DNA from: an uncultured beta proteobacterium
GTDB taxonomy: Bacteria; Pseudomonadota; Gammaproteobacteria; Burkholderiales; Rhodocyclaceae
Length of the DNA stretch: 12,358 nucleotides
Reading direction: 5' to 3'
NCBI GenBank assembly: GCA_903953145.1
Contig: CAJBIL010000120.1
Span: 1 to 12,358 of the forward strand
Shown here piece after piece: positions 1 to 8,176 of the stretch. Each line of letters opens with the position of its first letter. Positions within the stretch are counted from its first letter, which is position 1. The translations under genes were made by a program, and so were the position numbers. A model generated the notes under the pieces. The model made no database searches. It was not told the DNA's origin and was given only the letters and a program-made list of their open reading frames with translations.

Positions 1-2575
1 CCTTTTCGTTCGCCCGGATCAGCAACGTGGCCTCGATACCATCCATCACCGGCATCTGCATATCCATCAGGACCAGATCAAAGGGCTCAACAGACAAGGC
101 ATCAAGGGCTTCCTGACCATTTGCAGCGATCACCACCCGATGCCCTCGCTTTTCAAGCAAGGCCAGCGCAAGCCGCTGATTGATTGGGTTATCTTCTGCC
201 AGCAGGATGCGCAACGCCTGTTGTGGTGCGAGCTCAAACGGCGCATCGTCACCCCCAAGGGCAGCAGCGGAATTCCCCTTGCCCAGACCCAGACGCAACG
301 TGAAGTGGAAAACGCTGCCCTTGCCCAGCGTGCTTTCGAGCCAGATCCGCCCGCCCATCATCAGCACCAGCTTGTGTGAAATGGCCAGTCCAAGACCTGT
401 ACCGCCAAAGCGACGGGTAATCGAACTGTCGGCCTGCGAGAAAGCGCCAAAAACATCAAGTTGCTTGTCTTCAGCAATACCAACACCGGTATCGCGCACG
501 GCGATATGCAGGGCGATCCCGGACTCGCCGAGGGGGGCTGATTCAACACTGACGCAAACTTCGCCATGCTCGGTGAACTTGATTGCGTTACCCACCAGAT
601 TGATCAACACCTGACGCAGGCGACCCGGATCGCCAACCAGGCTATCGGGCACATCAGCAGCCACTTCATGGCGCAACACCAGCCCCTTCTGCTCAGCGCG
701 CATGGTGAGTGGCTTGAGTGTCTGGCGCAACAGGCTACGCAGCCCGAAATCAATGTTTTCAATGTCGAGCTTGCCAGCCTCGATTTTCGAGAAGTCGAGA
801 ATGTCGTTGATGATCACCAGCAAGGCGTCCGCCGATGCCTTGACCATTTCCAGATATTCGCGCTGCTGCGTGTCCAGATCGGTATCCAGCGCCAGATCGG
901 TCATGCCGACAATGCCGTTCATCGGCGTACGAATCTCGTGACTCATGTTGGCCAGGAAATCACTCTTGGCACGGTTGGCGGCTTCGGCGGCCTCTTTGGC
1001 CTGCTGTAACTCAAGCTCTGCGTGTTTGCGCCCCGAAATATCGCGGAACAGCCAGAGATGGCCGCGACAGTCTTCGGGCTGCGGAATCGTTGGAAAGAGA
1101 TAAATCGGCAGGTAGTCATATTCCAGCACCCGTCCGTCGAGCAAGACGAGTTCAGCCCCCAGATCAGGCGCCTTGTTGTCCAGCAAAACCCGCGCTTTCT
1201 CGGCAAAAATTTCAGCCGCCACGAGTTGCTTGCCGCACTCGTTAATCACCGCCTGCGAACGAATACCCACAAGATCAAGGCTTGAAACTTCAAGACTGAA
1301 CATGTCGCAGAAAGCCTGGTTGGTGACGACCACCTGTGAGTTCTCATCCTCGACCAGCACGCCTGCCTGCATGCTCTCGATCAGCGCCGTCAGACGTGAA
1401 CTGGTGGCCAGGAGAAACGCCTCGTCACGCTTGCGGTCAGTGATGTCCTGGAAGGCTGCGACACTGCCCACGCAATGCTCGCCCTCAAACAGCGGAACAG
1501 CAACGACGGAAATCGGGAAAAGGGAACCGTCCTTGCGCGTAAAAGCGTCAAACTCGGAGCGGAATACATGGCCTGAAAGCACACTGGCATGCATCGGACA
1601 TTCGTTGCCAGCAACCGGCAACCCCGTTGCTGTCTGAAAGTGGATCAGATCATGGACGCTCTTGCCGAGCAACTCATCACGCGACCAGCCGAGCAAACGC
1701 TCGGCCTCGGCATTAACAAAAGTGCAATGCCCACGGGCATCATTGGCAACAACGCCTTCGCCAAGGGCATCGGTCAGGCTCTTCAGAAAACGATTACTCT
1801 CCTCAATCACCTCATCCTGTTGTTTCAGCCGTAGCGAGGCCCGATTCAGCGCTTCGATCAATTCCTGAATTTCGATATTGCCGCGATATGCAGGCAACTG
1901 CTCACCGCGCAGGGTATTGAGGCTGGCGGCAAATCGCGTTGCGCTGCGCAACTCACGCATTGGCCGGCCAAGAAAAATCAGCAGCAGTGAGGTGCTGACC
2001 AGGATTGTCGCCAGCGCAGTCACAATGCTATCGGACCAGATATGCTTGCGCGCTTCAACTATCTGGTCAAGTGCGATTTCCATGCGCACCCAGCCAACAT
2101 GCCCGCCCGAACTGATCGGTTGCCAGAGCAATAAACGACCGGTACGCCGGTCACGCAAATTGTCCAGCCAGGTGCCGGCCTCCATCGTCAGCACATCTGC
2201 TGAGGCTTTGACAACCGCAGGGACACTGATCGGCAGCACGGCGAAGTCGGCAAAGGACATGCCGCGCTGGTCTTTGCGCACCTGGCAGAGGACCTTGCCG
2301 GTGTTATCAGTCACGCTGATCAAGCGAATCTCAGGGTAATCCGAGGTCTGCAACAACAGGGCTTCCAGCCCGGCAGAATCGGCAGCAGTGAGGTACTTCG
2401 TCGAAGCGCCAGCAACACTTTTGGCCAGTGACTGGGTCTGCGCTGCCATGGTCGATTCAGCGAGATGACTTTGCTCTTCGGCCGTATACCATGTGTAGAC
2501 GAAAACGGTCAGCGTAAATAGCAGCGAGACGATCAACGCCAGTTGCGAACTGAGTCGGCGGGGAAATAACCTCAT
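1..2575 (-). CDS. Membrane-bound hybrid sensor histidine kinase (C-terminus beyond window)
   Basis: 858 codons are visible from ATG at 2575; the frame is open through base 1, so the C-terminus is missing. Seen in order: TM1 (residues about 11-30), a periplasmic region (about 31-180) with no recognised fold, TM2 (about 184-205), a HAMP-like linker, PAS 1 (about 258-375), PAS 2 (about 392-515), HisKA with NMSHEIRTPMNG (phospho-His546), HATPase with the N-box NAIKF (Asn663), DTGVGI (Asp695) and GGTGLGLAIS, then a receiver from about 787 with acidic pair Glu794/Asp795 and phospho-acceptor Asp838 in LMDMQMPVMDG. The receiver is cut before its conserved Lys. By family it autophosphorylates on His and passes phosphate to its own Asp; a further receiver or Hpt domain may lie beyond the edge. 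The start lies 10 bases after the HD-GYP stop, with GAGG upstream, so the two are probably coupled. The ligand is unknown. Its core is paralogous to the kinase at 3756-8132. Confidence 0.93.
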   Translation of the reverse strand, partial: MRLFPRRLSSQLALIVSLLFTLTVFVYTWYTAEEQSHLAESTMAAQTQSLAKSVAGASTKYLTAADSAGLEALLLQTSDYPEIRLISVTDNTGKVLCQVRKDQRGMSFADFAVLPISVPAVVKASADVLTMEAGTWLDNLRDRRTGRLLLWQPISSGGHVGWVRMEIALDQIVEARKHIWSDSIVTALATILVSTSLLLIFLGRPMRELRSATRFAASLNTLRGEQLPAYRGNIEIQELIEALNRASLRLKQQDEVIEESNRFLKSLTDALGEGVVANDARGHCTFVNAEAERLLGWSRDELLGKSVHDLIHFQTATGLPVAGNECPMHASVLSGHVFRSEFDAFTRKDGSLFPISVVAVPLFEGEHCVGSVAAFQDITDRKRDEAFLLATSSRLTALIESMQAGVLVEDENSQVVVTNQAFCDMFSLEVSSLDLVGIRSQAVINECGKQLVAAEIFAEKARVLLDNKAPDLGAELVLLDGRVLEYDYLPIYLFPTIPQPEDCRGHLWLFRDISGRKHAELELQQAKEAAEAANRAKSDFLANMSHEIRTPMNGIVGMTDLALDTDLDTQQREYLEMVKASADALLVIINDILDFSKIEAGKLDIENIDFGLRSLLRQTLKPLTMRAEQKGLVLRHEVAADVPDSLVGDPGRLRQVLINLVGNAIKFTEHGEVCVSVESAPLGESGIALHIAVRDTGVGIAEDKQLDVFGAFSQADSSITRRFGGTGLGLAISHKLVLMMGGRIWLESTLGKGSVFHFTLRLGLGKGNSAAALGGDDAPFELAPQQALRILLAEDNPINQRLALALLEKRGHRVVIAANGQEALDALSVEPFDLVLMDMQMPVMDGIEATLLIRANEK
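930..961. repeat. Copy 1 of a 32-base repeat shared by two kinase genes
   Basis: These 32 bases are identical to 5689-5720 and encode the HisKA phosphorylation site (around NMSHEIRTP) of the left kinase. Similarity extends on both sides (for example the shared 17-mers at 851-867 and 888-904), reflecting paralogy of the kinase cores, not a mobile repeat. Confidence 0.85.
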
Positions 2576-2585
2576 CAAGCGAGCC

Positions 2586-3638
2586 TCATAAAGCAGGCAC
2601 ATCCTCATCCTGGAATCGTGCCCTGATCGCCAGAATATCGGACATCTTGTTCAGAAATGCATCGACACAAACGGGATCGAAATGCTGGCCGGCACCCTCG
2701 CGCAGAAAATCGATGGCACGCTCGAATTCCCATGCTTTTTTGTACGGGCGTTCCGAAGTCAGCGCATCAAACACATCGGCCACCGCAACTATGCGCCCGA
2801 ACAACGGGATAGACTCGCCGCTCACACCATACGGATAGCCCGAGCCATCAAATTTCTCATGATGTGAAATGGCAATCGCAGCGGCCGCCTGAAAAACCAC
2901 GGATTCGCTGCCGTTCAAGAGCTCAAAACCGAGCTTGGCGTGGCCTTTCATGATGACGAACTCTTCGTCGGTCAATTTTCCCGGCTTCAGCAAAATATTG
3001 TCCGGAATACCGATTTTCCCGACATCGTGCATCGGCGCTGCTTGCAGAATCAGCGCCTGATCATCAGCCGGCAGGCCAAGGCTGGCAGCGATCAGATGAG
3101 AATAATGCGCCATACGCTGAATATGCGCGCCTGTTTCCGGGTCACGGAACTCGGCCGCACGCGACATGCGGAATAGCAGCTCCTGCTCCCGCGACTGAAT
3201 TGCTGCCGTCGCCTTTTTAACCTCTTCAGCCAGCCATGCCGCACGATCAGCGAGATGCCGGCGGCTGGTACTGAGCGCCAGCATGTTGCGCACACGGGCG
3301 GAAAACTCAAGCCGGTCAACCGGCTTGGTCAGAAAATCAGTGGCGCCAATCTGCAAAGCTTCGTAGCGCACATCCTTGTCATCATTGGCCGTAATCATCA
3401 GCACGGGGATTTCGTGGCAGCCCGGCGCAGCACGAAAGCGGGTGATCAACTGCAAGCCATCCAGCTCCGGCATCATGTAATCAACGATCAGCAGATCAGG
3501 GAGATTCTCAACGCACCACGCCAAACCCTTCGGTGACTCCTGAAACAACAGGGGTTCACAATCACCCAACTTGTTGACCAGCGCTTTCAGTAACGTCAAA
3601 TTAATATCGCTGTCATCAATAATGGCGACCCGGTTCAT
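2586..3638 (-). CDS. Response regulator with HD-GYP c-di-GMP phosphodiesterase domain
   Basis: 350 residues, RpfG-like layout. The receiver (about 1-120) has the acidic pair Asp8/Asp9, phospho-acceptor Asp53 in LIVDYMMPELDG, and Lys106 in FLTKPVD. A short helical linker (about 122-155) leads to HD-GYP (about 156-345). Residues expected for metal binding and catalysis are all visible: Glu168, His172, HD at 204/205, Lys208, His233, His259/His260, GYP at 267-269 and Asp288. Their spacing matches, from memory, the trinuclear-metal HD-GYP enzymes, so it should be an active hydrolase of c-di-GMP. It has no membrane segment and is cytoplasmic. It lies between two hybrid kinases, the natural candidates to phosphorylate Asp53; which one does so is inference. 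Start chosen for a perfect AGGAGGT five bases upstream. It may have its own promoter in the gap at 3639-3755. Confidence 0.95.
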   Translation of the reverse strand: MNRVAIIDDSDINLTLLKALVNKLGDCEPLLFQESPKGLAWCVENLPDLLIVDYMMPELDGLQLITRFRAAPGCHEIPVLMITANDDKDVRYEALQIGATDFLTKPVDRLEFSARVRNMLALSTSRRHLADRAAWLAEEVKKATAAIQSREQELLFRMSRAAEFRDPETGAHIQRMAHYSHLIAASLGLPADDQALILQAAPMHDVGKIGIPDNILLKPGKLTDEEFVIMKGHAKLGFELLNGSESVVFQAAAAIAISHHEKFDGSGYPYGVSGESIPLFGRIVAVADVFDALTSERPYKKAWEFERAIDFLREGAGQHFDPVCVDAFLNKMSDILAIRARFQDEDVPAL

Positions 3639-3755
3639 GCCGACCTCCTCGTAATTTCGCTCAAGTATAACGACAGCAAGACCTCATGCACGCAGAGGGT
3701 GCGGGGCCGGACTGACGTTGGTGTTACGTTGATCAACATTGGTGGACGCTTTCGA
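3639..3755 (-). promoter_or_regulatory. Gap upstream of the HD-GYP gene with possible promoter
   Basis: This 117-base gap is the largest inside the signalling cluster. On the minus strand it holds TATACT at 3664-3669 (a good -10 match) about 15 bases upstream of the Shine-Dalgarno. The -35 position at 17-base spacing (3687-3692) reads CGTGCA, a poor match, so a sigma-70 promoter would be weak or activator dependent. A 10-base palindrome GTTGATCAAC (3728-3737) lies between two copies of TTGGTG and could be an operator, although such palindromes are common by chance. There is no hairpin with a T-run, so read-through from the upstream kinase is not excluded. Confidence 0.35.
3643..3649 (-). promoter_or_regulatory. 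Strong Shine-Dalgarno of the HD-GYP gene
   Basis: On the minus strand this reads AGGAGGT, a near-perfect anti-16S match, with four bases (CGGC) between it and the ATG at 3636-3638. It fixes the start of the HD-GYP regulator and suggests a higher translation rate than for the flanking kinases, whose sites are weak. Confidence 0.85.
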
Positions 3756-6700
3756 TCAGTCATCAGCAGGCGCATCGGCAATGGGTTTGAGCACCACCAG
3801 CAACTTCTCGACCTCAGCCGCCATCAGATCAACCACAGCCTCCAGCCCGGCAGCATCATCCCGTCCGGCCTGCTGCTCGATACGCTGTGCCAGTAGCGAG
3901 GCGGGTTGCGCACCAAACATTGCCAGCGTACCGCGTAATGCGTGCGCGACGAATAAAATTGCCTTCAAATCATTGGCGGCAAGCCCATTCCGGATTTTTT
4001 GCAAATCGTCAGGGTAATGCGCAAGAAAAATTCCAGCGATGAGTTCAATCATCTCCTGATCGGCCGCTCGCACGCCAGCCGCATAGTCAAAATCATGAAC
4101 AACGGGTGGCAAAACCGGAACTGCCGGCGCTTGCTTGCCAGGCACCTCTGAATGCTGCAAGGCATCGCTACCCGCGTATTGCCGTAGCAGCTGTTGCAGC
4201 TCCTGGCTTTTGATCGGCTTGGCGATGTAATCATCCATCCCCGCAGCCAGGCAAACTTCACGATCGCCCTGCATGGCGTTAGCCGTCATCGCGATAATGG
4301 GGGTGCGTGGCTCAGCCTTCTCCGAGGCCTCAGCCCGAATCCGGCGCGTTGCGTCAAGGCCATCCATCACCGGCATCATCATATCCATCAGGACAATATC
4401 AAAATGCTGATTGCGCATCGCCTCGACCGCCAGCAAGCCATTCTCCGCCAGCGTCACACGATGCCCCCAGCGTTCGAGAAGATTGATTGCCAGCTTCTGG
4501 TTAACCGGATGGTCTTCAGCCAGCAGTACGGCAAGTGGCTGCTGCTCATCTTTCAGAACATGTCGTGTCAGTAATTGCGGCGTGCTCTGAGTGGACTGAT
4601 CGTTCAAAACACGCCCCAAAGCCAGTAACAACTCGTCGCGGGCAATCGGCTTCGGCAAATAAGCCGAAAAACCAATATCACGGCAGCGCTGCGCATCCCC
4701 CTTGACGCCGCCCGACGAAAGCATCACGAGGCGAATACCGGCACAGTGAGGCAGCGCCAGAATTCGCTCGGCAGTCACAAAACCATCCAGATCAGGCATG
4801 CAGGCATCAAGCAGCACCAGATCATAAGCATCAACTCCGACGGCACCTCCCAGCATGGCAAGCGCTGATATACCGGAATCAGCCTCGTGCACCTTGGCAC
4901 CTGCTCCGCTCAGTGCAGCAATCATCACCTGCCGGTTGACCGGATTGTCATCGACCACGAGGACTCGTATTCCGGCCAGGCCGGCTGGATCAGGCGATAC
5001 TTCACGGTGTTGAGTATCAAAACCAAAATGCGTAGTGAAGTGGAAGGTACTTCCCTGCCCAAGCGTGCTTTCAACCCAGATACGTCCGCCCAGCGCTTCG
5101 ACCAGACGGCCGGAAATAGTCAGCCCGAGGCCGGTTCCACCGTATTTACGGGTAATCGAGCTGTCTTCCTGCGAAAAGGCGTCAAAGATGGTATCGAGCT
5201 TGTGCTGCGGGATGCCAATACCACTATCGATGACCGAGAAGTGCAAACCGATGCCCGCACCACCTTCTTCGGTTTCATTTTTGTCTGAACCATCGACGCG
5301 TCCAACCCGCAGGATCACTTCCCCTTTTTCGGTGAACTTGATCGCATTACCAATCAGATTAACGATGATCTGCCGTAAACGCCCCGGGTCACCCAGCACA
5401 TACATGGGAGCATCCGGCGCAATGTCGCAAATCAGCTCCAGCCCTTTGTCGTGCGCACGATGCGCCAGCGTCTTGAGCGTGTCACCCACCGTCCGCCAGA
5501 GATTGAAGGAGATACATTCAATCAGCAATTTGCCGGCTTCGATCTTCGAGAAATCAAGAATGTCATTGATGATCGTCAGCAAAGACTCGGAAGAAGATTT
5601 GACGATTTGCAGATATTCGCGCTGCTCTTCGGAGAGATCCGTATCGAGCGCCAGATCGGTCATCCCAATCACGCCATTCATCGGCGTGCGAATCTCGTGA
5701 CTCATGTTGGCCAGGAAATCGGACTTTGCCCGGTTGGCCGCCTCGGCGCCCTCCTTGGCACGGAGCAACTCGTCCGACGCCCTTCTCGCCTCGGACACAT
5801 CGGCAAGATAGCCATTCCAGAGTGTGCCGCCATCCGGCGTCGATTGTTGCGCTGCCGTCGGCTGAGACTCACCATGGATCCAGACAATTTCACCCGTGCG
5901 TTTGTGCAACAGACGAAAATCAATCGACCAGCGCGTATTGCCGGCCGCAGATTCGCTGATCGATGCCGCCATGTGCGCCTGATCATCCGGGTGGATGAGT
6001 GCGAACAACTGATCAGCATCCGCCATCGCCTCTTCGGCAGTCAGTCCGCTGATTCGCTCAAGGCCACGGCTAAAGAAAAGGAATGCATGCGTCCCCTCGT
6101 GCGGCAGTAAATACTGGTAAACAGCGACCGGGATGTTATCAGTGACCTCGCGCAAACGTGCGTCAGCCTCTTTCAACTGCGTCACATCCTGCCAGATACC
6201 GGTGAACACAGTCACATCATTCGCCGCAAGATCAACTTCGGGGTTGATCTCGCCCCGAATCCAGCGAATCGAACCGTTCGGCATCAGGATACGATAATCA
6301 TCGCACCAGGCTTCGCGCCGCGAGGCTGCGGCAAAAACGCCCTGCCGGACACGTTCGCGGTCTTCCTCGATAATCTGTTTGGTGGCAATGCTGGCATCAG
6401 CAAACAAGGCATCACGATCCAGCCCGCGAATTTCCGTTACGCGATCACTGAGGAAGGTATAGCGAATCCGCCCGTTACCCACTTCCCACTGAAATACAGC
6501 GCCCGGCACCGTATTGGTGATGTGTCGCAAACGTGCTTCAGCGGCTTTAATCGCCACTTCCTGAGCTTTGCGCTCAGTGATATCGGCAATCGTACCGACC
6601 AGCCCCGCCACGCTACCATCCGGCTTGGTTAGCGAAGCCTTGCGATAAATGGTGTCGCGAATATCACCACGACGTGTATGTACCCGCGCCTCATAGCTCT

Positions 6701-8132
6701 GCTCACCGGGAGATTCGAGAATCAGGGTGTCCTTGGCCGCATGAATCACTGCATCGGCAGGCGGCAGCAAGTCATATAGCGTCTTGCCGAGCCAGGCTTC
6801 ACGCTGGATCCCGAAAAACTCCTCAAACGCCTTGTTGAACTGCAAATAACGGCCGGCCGTGTCCTTCAGGTAAATCGGCAACGGCACAACCTCGATCAAC
6901 TCCTGCACAAAATGAAGCTGCTCCTGAAGTTGCTCGAGTGCCTTGCGTCGATCTGTCACATCATTCAGCGTACCGGCACCACCGGTGAAGTTCCCATCAG
7001 CATCCCGTTCGGCGCGCGCGAACACTTCGATCCAGCGGCTCTCTCCGTTCTGCGTAACGAGGCGGAACTCTTCCTGACAAGTTTCGGAATCACCACTCGC
7101 CAGCGCCGCGAAAAAGGCAAAACCATGTGCGCGGTCATCACGATGGACATAGTGCAAGCTCGGTGTATCGAGACTTGTCTCGACGGCAAAACCCGTAATT
7201 TCCTGCCACGCCGAATTGAGAAAAGTCCAGCGCCCCGCTGCGTCAGTGCGAAAAACGACCTCATTCAGACTCTCAACCACCGTTCGGTAACGCCGCTCGC
7301 TCTCGGCAATCTGCGTCTCCATTTGCTTGCGCGCAGTGATGTCGGTACGGATTGCGATGTACTGAACAGGTACGCCTGCATCATCACAAAAAGGCACAAT
7401 ACTCGCGTTGACCCAGTAAAGATGACCATCCTTGGCGCGGTTACAAACCTCACCGTGCCACACCTGCCCCGTCGAAATTGCGGCCCACATCGCCTCGTAA
7501 AGCGCAGGAGGATGCAATGCTGACTTGACGATTCGATGGTTTTTGCCAATCAGCTCGTCCTGCGCATAGCCGCTAATTTCGCAAAATTTGTTATTCGCGT
7601 AGGTAATGGTACCAAACACATCTGTCATGCTGACAATGGCGTGCTGGTCTACCGCAAACTTCTGATTGGCCAGATCAGTCAAGGCTTCCTGCAATTCGCG
7701 CTGGCTCTGTTCGCGCAGGCGAACCAGATCAGCCATCAGCGCAGAAAGCGACTCAAGATTATCATCGGCCAGCAGGGGTGAATCGCCTTGCGTTGCGCGC
7801 ATAAGCCCACTGGCGGTATCACGCAGGGAATGGATCGCTCGCGTACGGCTCGCCAACTCGTCACGCAGCTGGTCATTGACCTGTGAAAGCTCACTCGAGC
7901 TCAATGCCAGACTGCGCGTCTTTAGCTCCAGATCGCGATCACTTTGCTCGTAGGCAACATCAACCCGCCCCAGAAAATCACCCAGGCCACCAAGCAAAAT
8001 CGACACTTCGGGAGAAACACCGGCATTCGGTACGCCACTCGCGAGTTGCTTCAATTCTTCAAGCACAGACGTCAGCTGTGTATCGTCAACACCGAGCGCG
8101 CGTTTGATCTGCCGGGACAGTAGCTTATGCAT
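3756..8132 (-). CDS. Soluble multi-PAS hybrid histidine kinase with two receivers and Hpt (NahK/VpsS-like)
   Basis: 1458 residues, no transmembrane segment. Order: a helical, coiled-coil-like N-terminus (about 1-155); five PAS/PAC units (about 155-270, 275-395, 402-520, 528-652, 655-785); HisKA with NMSHEIRTPMNG (phospho-His812); HATPase with Asn929 in NAIKF, Asp969 in DSGIGI and GGTGLGLTIS; receiver 1 (Asp1061/1062, Asp1109, Lys1161); receiver 2 (phospho-Asp1250 in LMDMMMPVMDG, Lys1305); and Hpt with AHALRG (His1397). A complete His-Asp-His relay is thus carried on one chain, with Hpt able to phosphorylate a separate regulator such as the HD-GYP protein downstream. The FIST gene ends 44 bases before this start. 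Such FIST-kinase pairs are known (NosP-NahK, VpsV-VpsS), the FIST protein acting as sensory subunit. The ATG is preceded by seven A's and has no clear Shine-Dalgarno; an in-frame stop 24-26 bases upstream leaves no earlier start. No PAS ligand can be named. Confidence 0.95.
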   Translation of the reverse strand: MHKLLSRQIKRALGVDDTQLTSVLEELKQLASGVPNAGVSPEVSILLGGLGDFLGRVDVAYEQSDRDLELKTRSLALSSSELSQVNDQLRDELASRTRAIHSLRDTASGLMRATQGDSPLLADDNLESLSALMADLVRLREQSQRELQEALTDLANQKFAVDQHAIVSMTDVFGTITYANNKFCEISGYAQDELIGKNHRIVKSALHPPALYEAMWAAISTGQVWHGEVCNRAKDGHLYWVNASIVPFCDDAGVPVQYIAIRTDITARKQMETQIAESERRYRTVVESLNEVVFRTDAAGRWTFLNSAWQEITGFAVETSLDTPSLHYVHRDDRAHGFAFFAALASGDSETCQEEFRLVTQNGESRWIEVFARAERDADGNFTGGAGTLNDVTDRRKALEQLQEQLHFVQELIEVVPLPIYLKDTAGRYLQFNKAFEEFFGIQREAWLGKTLYDLLPPADAVIHAAKDTLILESPGEQSYEARVHTRRGDIRDTIYRKASLTKPDGSVAGLVGTIADITERKAQEVAIKAAEARLRHITNTVPGAVFQWEVGNGRIRYTFLSDRVTEIRGLDRDALFADASIATKQIIEEDRERVRQGVFAAASRREAWCDDYRILMPNGSIRWIRGEINPEVDLAANDVTVFTGIWQDVTQLKEADARLREVTDNIPVAVYQYLLPHEGTHAFLFFSRGLERISGLTAEEAMADADQLFALIHPDDQAHMAASISESAAGNTRWSIDFRLLHKRTGEIVWIHGESQPTAAQQSTPDGGTLWNGYLADVSEARRASDELLRAKEGAEAANRAKSDFLANMSHEIRTPMNGVIGMTDLALDTDLSEEQREYLQIVKSSSESLLTIINDILDFSKIEAGKLLIECISFNLWRTVGDTLKTLAHRAHDKGLELICDIAPDAPMYVLGDPGRLRQIIVNLIGNAIKFTEKGEVILRVGRVDGSDKNETEEGGAGIGLHFSVIDSGIGIPQHKLDTIFDAFSQEDSSITRKYGGTGLGLTISGRLVEALGGRIWVESTLGQGSTFHFTTHFGFDTQHREVSPDPAGLAGIRVLVVDDNPVNRQVMIAALSGAGAKVHEADSGISALAMLGGAVGVDAYDLVLLDACMPDLDGFVTAERILALPHCAGIRLVMLSSGGVKGDAQRCRDIGFSAYLPKPIARDELLLALGRVLNDQSTQSTPQLLTRHVLKDEQQPLAVLLAEDHPVNQKLAINLLERWGHRVTLAENGLLAVEAMRNQHFDIVLMDMMMPVMDGLDATRRIRAEASEKAEPRTPIIAMTANAMQGDREVCLAAGMDDYIAKPIKSQELQQLLRQYAGSDALQHSEVPGKQAPAVPVLPPVVHDFDYAAGVRAADQEMIELIAGIFLAHYPDDLQKIRNGLAANDLKAILFVAHALRGTLAMFGAQPASLLAQRIEQQAGRDDAAGLEAVVDLMAAEVEKLLVVLKPIADAPADD
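5689..5720. repeat. Copy 2 of the 32-base kinase-core repeat
   Basis: Identical to 930-961, in the same orientation and coding position within the 1458-residue kinase. The two copies lie 4.8 kb apart as direct repeats, so recombination between them could delete the HD-GYP gene and fuse the kinases. Confidence 0.85.
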
Positions 8133-8176
8133 TTTTTTAACGCAGAAATCGCGAAATCAGAATTTGCTCAGGAGAC

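Noticed and set aside
2586..3638. Possibility that the HD-GYP domain is degenerate, as in some NO-pathway regulators
   Set aside because: All expected metal ligands, the HD pair and GYP are present with family spacing.
3690..3703. Short hairpin CGCA-GAGGG-TGCG in the gap before the HD-GYP gene
   Set aside because: The stem has only four pairs and no T-run on either strand, so it is not a credible terminator.
5035..5700. Long plus-strand open frame (221 codons)
   Set aside because: It lies antisense inside the kinase gene, its protein is Ser/Arg/Pro rich with no family motif, and the minus-strand frame encodes intact kinase motifs.
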